A stretch of DNA of 5,895 bases from a bacterium (GTDB lineage: Bacteria > UBA9089 > JASEGY01), in the NCBI GenBank assembly GCA_030019105.1, contig JASEGY010000096.1:1-5895 (forward strand). The letters are read 5' to 3'. The first letter of the stretch is position 1, and every line of letters begins with the position of its first letter. The position numbers and the translations under genes are program-made. The notes under the pieces were generated by a model. The model did no database searches. It saw only the letters and a list, made by a program, of their open reading frames with translations, and was not told where the DNA came from. Of this stretch, positions 5,463 through 5,895 are shown in pieces.

Positions 5463-5613
5463 ATAGATGAGCAACAGGTCTTGCGAAGTCGACGGACTTT
5501 GAATCAGATCGGGAAACAAGACTCTGAGGACGCCATAGGCGAGTACTCCCGGAAGAAAGGTCGCGAAAATAAAGAAGCGCCCAAGGGATGCCAAGAATTC
5601 GCTCATTTGTTTT

Positions 5614-5620
5614 ACCTCCT
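5614..5620 (-). promoter_or_regulatory. Strong ribosome binding site of the membrane pseudogene
   Basis: AGGAGGT lies 7 nt before ATG 5606, in the 22-nt gap after the upstream gene's stop. It shows that 5606 was a real gene start and suggests cotranscription with the upstream QQG-repeat gene. Confidence 0.8.
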
Positions 5621-5628
5621 ATCACTCA

Positions 5629-5895
5629 TTATCTTCCAGCTACTTCCTTCAATTTCTTAAAAAACACCTGACCATCATCGTATTTAATTACCCATTCCCC
5701 AACGGCTTCAAGTAGCCTCAATTCTCTGACTCCCTGCAACAAAGGACTAACCTCCTCAGCCATACCCGGCCCGTAGCGCCGGTTTACCTGCAGGGTAAGC
5801 ATGCGCCGTTCCGACTCCAACCCCTGGTGGAGTCCTTGTTGGAGTCCTTGTTGGAGTCCTTGTTGGAGTCCTTGTTGGAGTCCTTGTTGGAGTCC
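5629..5895 (-). CDS. C-terminal end of a GLQQ-repeat protein, Rpn/DUF4351-like (partial)
   Basis: Only the last 88 residues are in the window; the 5' end runs off the right edge. The frame stays open to the edge, so the apparent start at the TTG codon ending at 5820 is an internal Leu, not a real start. The visible part begins with five perfect Gly-Leu-Gln-Gln units and a variant GLHQ, then a charged helical tail: ESERRMLTLQVNRRYGPGM, a region around VRELRLLEAVGEW, and a Lys-rich end (FFKKLKEVAGR). A QQG-type linker followed by an RR-L-L-RRYG helix is typical of the C-termini of Rpn-family (PD-(D/E)XK recombination-promoting nuclease / putative transposase) and DUF4351 proteins. The nuclease domain would lie outside the window, so the assignment is tentative. 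It ends 22 nt before the membrane pseudogene and is probably in one transcription unit with it. Confidence 0.7.
   Translation of the reverse strand, partial: GLQQGLQQGLQQGLQQGLQQGLHQGLESERRMLTLQVNRRYGPGMAEEVSPLLQGVRELRLLEAVGEWVIKYDDGQVFFKKLKEVAGR
5824..5895 (-). repeat. 12-bp in-frame tandem repeat encoding Gly-Leu-Gln-Gln
   Basis: Five identical copies of GGACTCCAACAA (minus strand, 5836-5895) and one variant copy, GGACTCCACCAG (5824-5835), lie in tandem, and the array continues beyond the window edge. Identity at every base, including silent positions, indicates recent expansion by replication slippage. The 12-bp unit keeps frame whatever the copy number. Confidence 0.92.

Larger units (their letters stand above)
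4904..5606 (-). pseudogene. Small multi-pass membrane protein, disrupted by a MITE-like insertion and a frameshift
   Basis: Two apparent short genes (5606-5280 and 5257-4904) are pieces of one. The first reads MSEFLASLGRFFIFATFLPG to QDLLLIY, then enters the 128-bp insertion at 5335-5462. Deleting the insertion plus one ATAGAT copy makes the same frame continue as GLGFAANCIGHFLEEIGKE and CGEKWPKSPYEK. A 1-nt change in the A-run near 5236-5239 (GAAAAGCT; one extra A gives YEKAPDIESHNK) then joins the second piece: DIESHNKLMETVDYNDCLDVWYWNSA in segments, followed by two hydrophobic stretches (ATALLMLDVLKLG; YLVVIVSLLMIPMLVCLVY). The repaired protein would be about 189 residues with about four membrane segments and a polar Ser/Asn/Gln-rich tail. 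Start 5606 has an excellent AGGAGGT 7 nt upstream. The end overlaps the ATPase start by 29 nt, so the two were once probably translationally coupled. I do not recognise the family. Confidence 0.82.

Noticed and set aside
4904..5606. Two separate small membrane-protein genes (5606-5280 and 5257-4904)
   Set aside because: The end of the first piece is encoded by the inserted 128-bp element, and the second piece has no Shine-Dalgarno at its ATG. Frame restoration after removing the element shows they are parts of one gene.
5824..5895. CRISPR-like array
   Set aside because: The 12-bp units are directly adjacent without spacers and translate in frame as Gly-Leu-Gln-Gln, so this is a coding tandem repeat.

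Overview
This is a bacterial chromosomal window of moderate GC by eye. Every protein-coding gene I can support lies on the minus strand, so gene order runs from high to low coordinates. The organism cannot be named. Uma2, a QQG-repeat Rpn-like protein, a MITE-like insertion and a solitary ATPase-nuclease suggest a repeat-rich genome, possibly from an uncultured lineage, but this is only an impression.

Layout in transcription order. (1) 5895-5629: C-terminal end of a protein with a perfect 12-bp tandem repeat encoding Gly-Leu-Gln-Gln, resembling the tail of Rpn/DUF4351-type proteins. (2) 5606-4904: a broken gene for a small multi-pass membrane protein. It is interrupted by a 128-bp element with perfect 15-bp terminal inverted repeats and a 6-bp target duplication (ATAGAT). 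Removing the element and one duplication copy restores the reading frame across the site; a second lesion, a 1-nt shift in an A-run, remains. (3) 4932-2956: a visibly AT-richer gene for an ABC-type ATPase fused to a TOPRIM/DUF4435-like nuclease domain, an architecture of OLD-family and fused PARIS (AriAB-like) phage-defence proteins. (4) A 23-codon micro-ORF directly after it. (5) 2809-1703: a SAM-dependent O-methyltransferase of the acetylserotonin/BchU-like family. (6) 1544-969 and 968-69: a Uma2-family nuclease-like protein and the XerD recombinase, with stop and start codons directly abutting.

Two structures stand out beyond the genes. First, a direct repeat of about 70 bp (2781-2853 and 4904-4974) flanks the ATPase-nuclease gene plus the micro-ORF. 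Each copy carries the tail and stop codon of the upstream membrane gene and the start codon plus nine codons of the following gene, so the ATPase and the methyltransferase share MKIIS-x-TLT. This looks like the scar of cassette insertion or duplication. Second, on the plus strand between the methyltransferase and Uma2 genes there is a near-consensus sigma-70 promoter (TTGACA, 17 nt, TATACT, with extended -10 TG), a structured segment of about 85 nt and a strong intrinsic terminator: a candidate small RNA gene.

XerD is probably housekeeping. The region from the membrane pseudogene to the methyltransferase looks like rearranged accessory DNA centred on a candidate defence gene.
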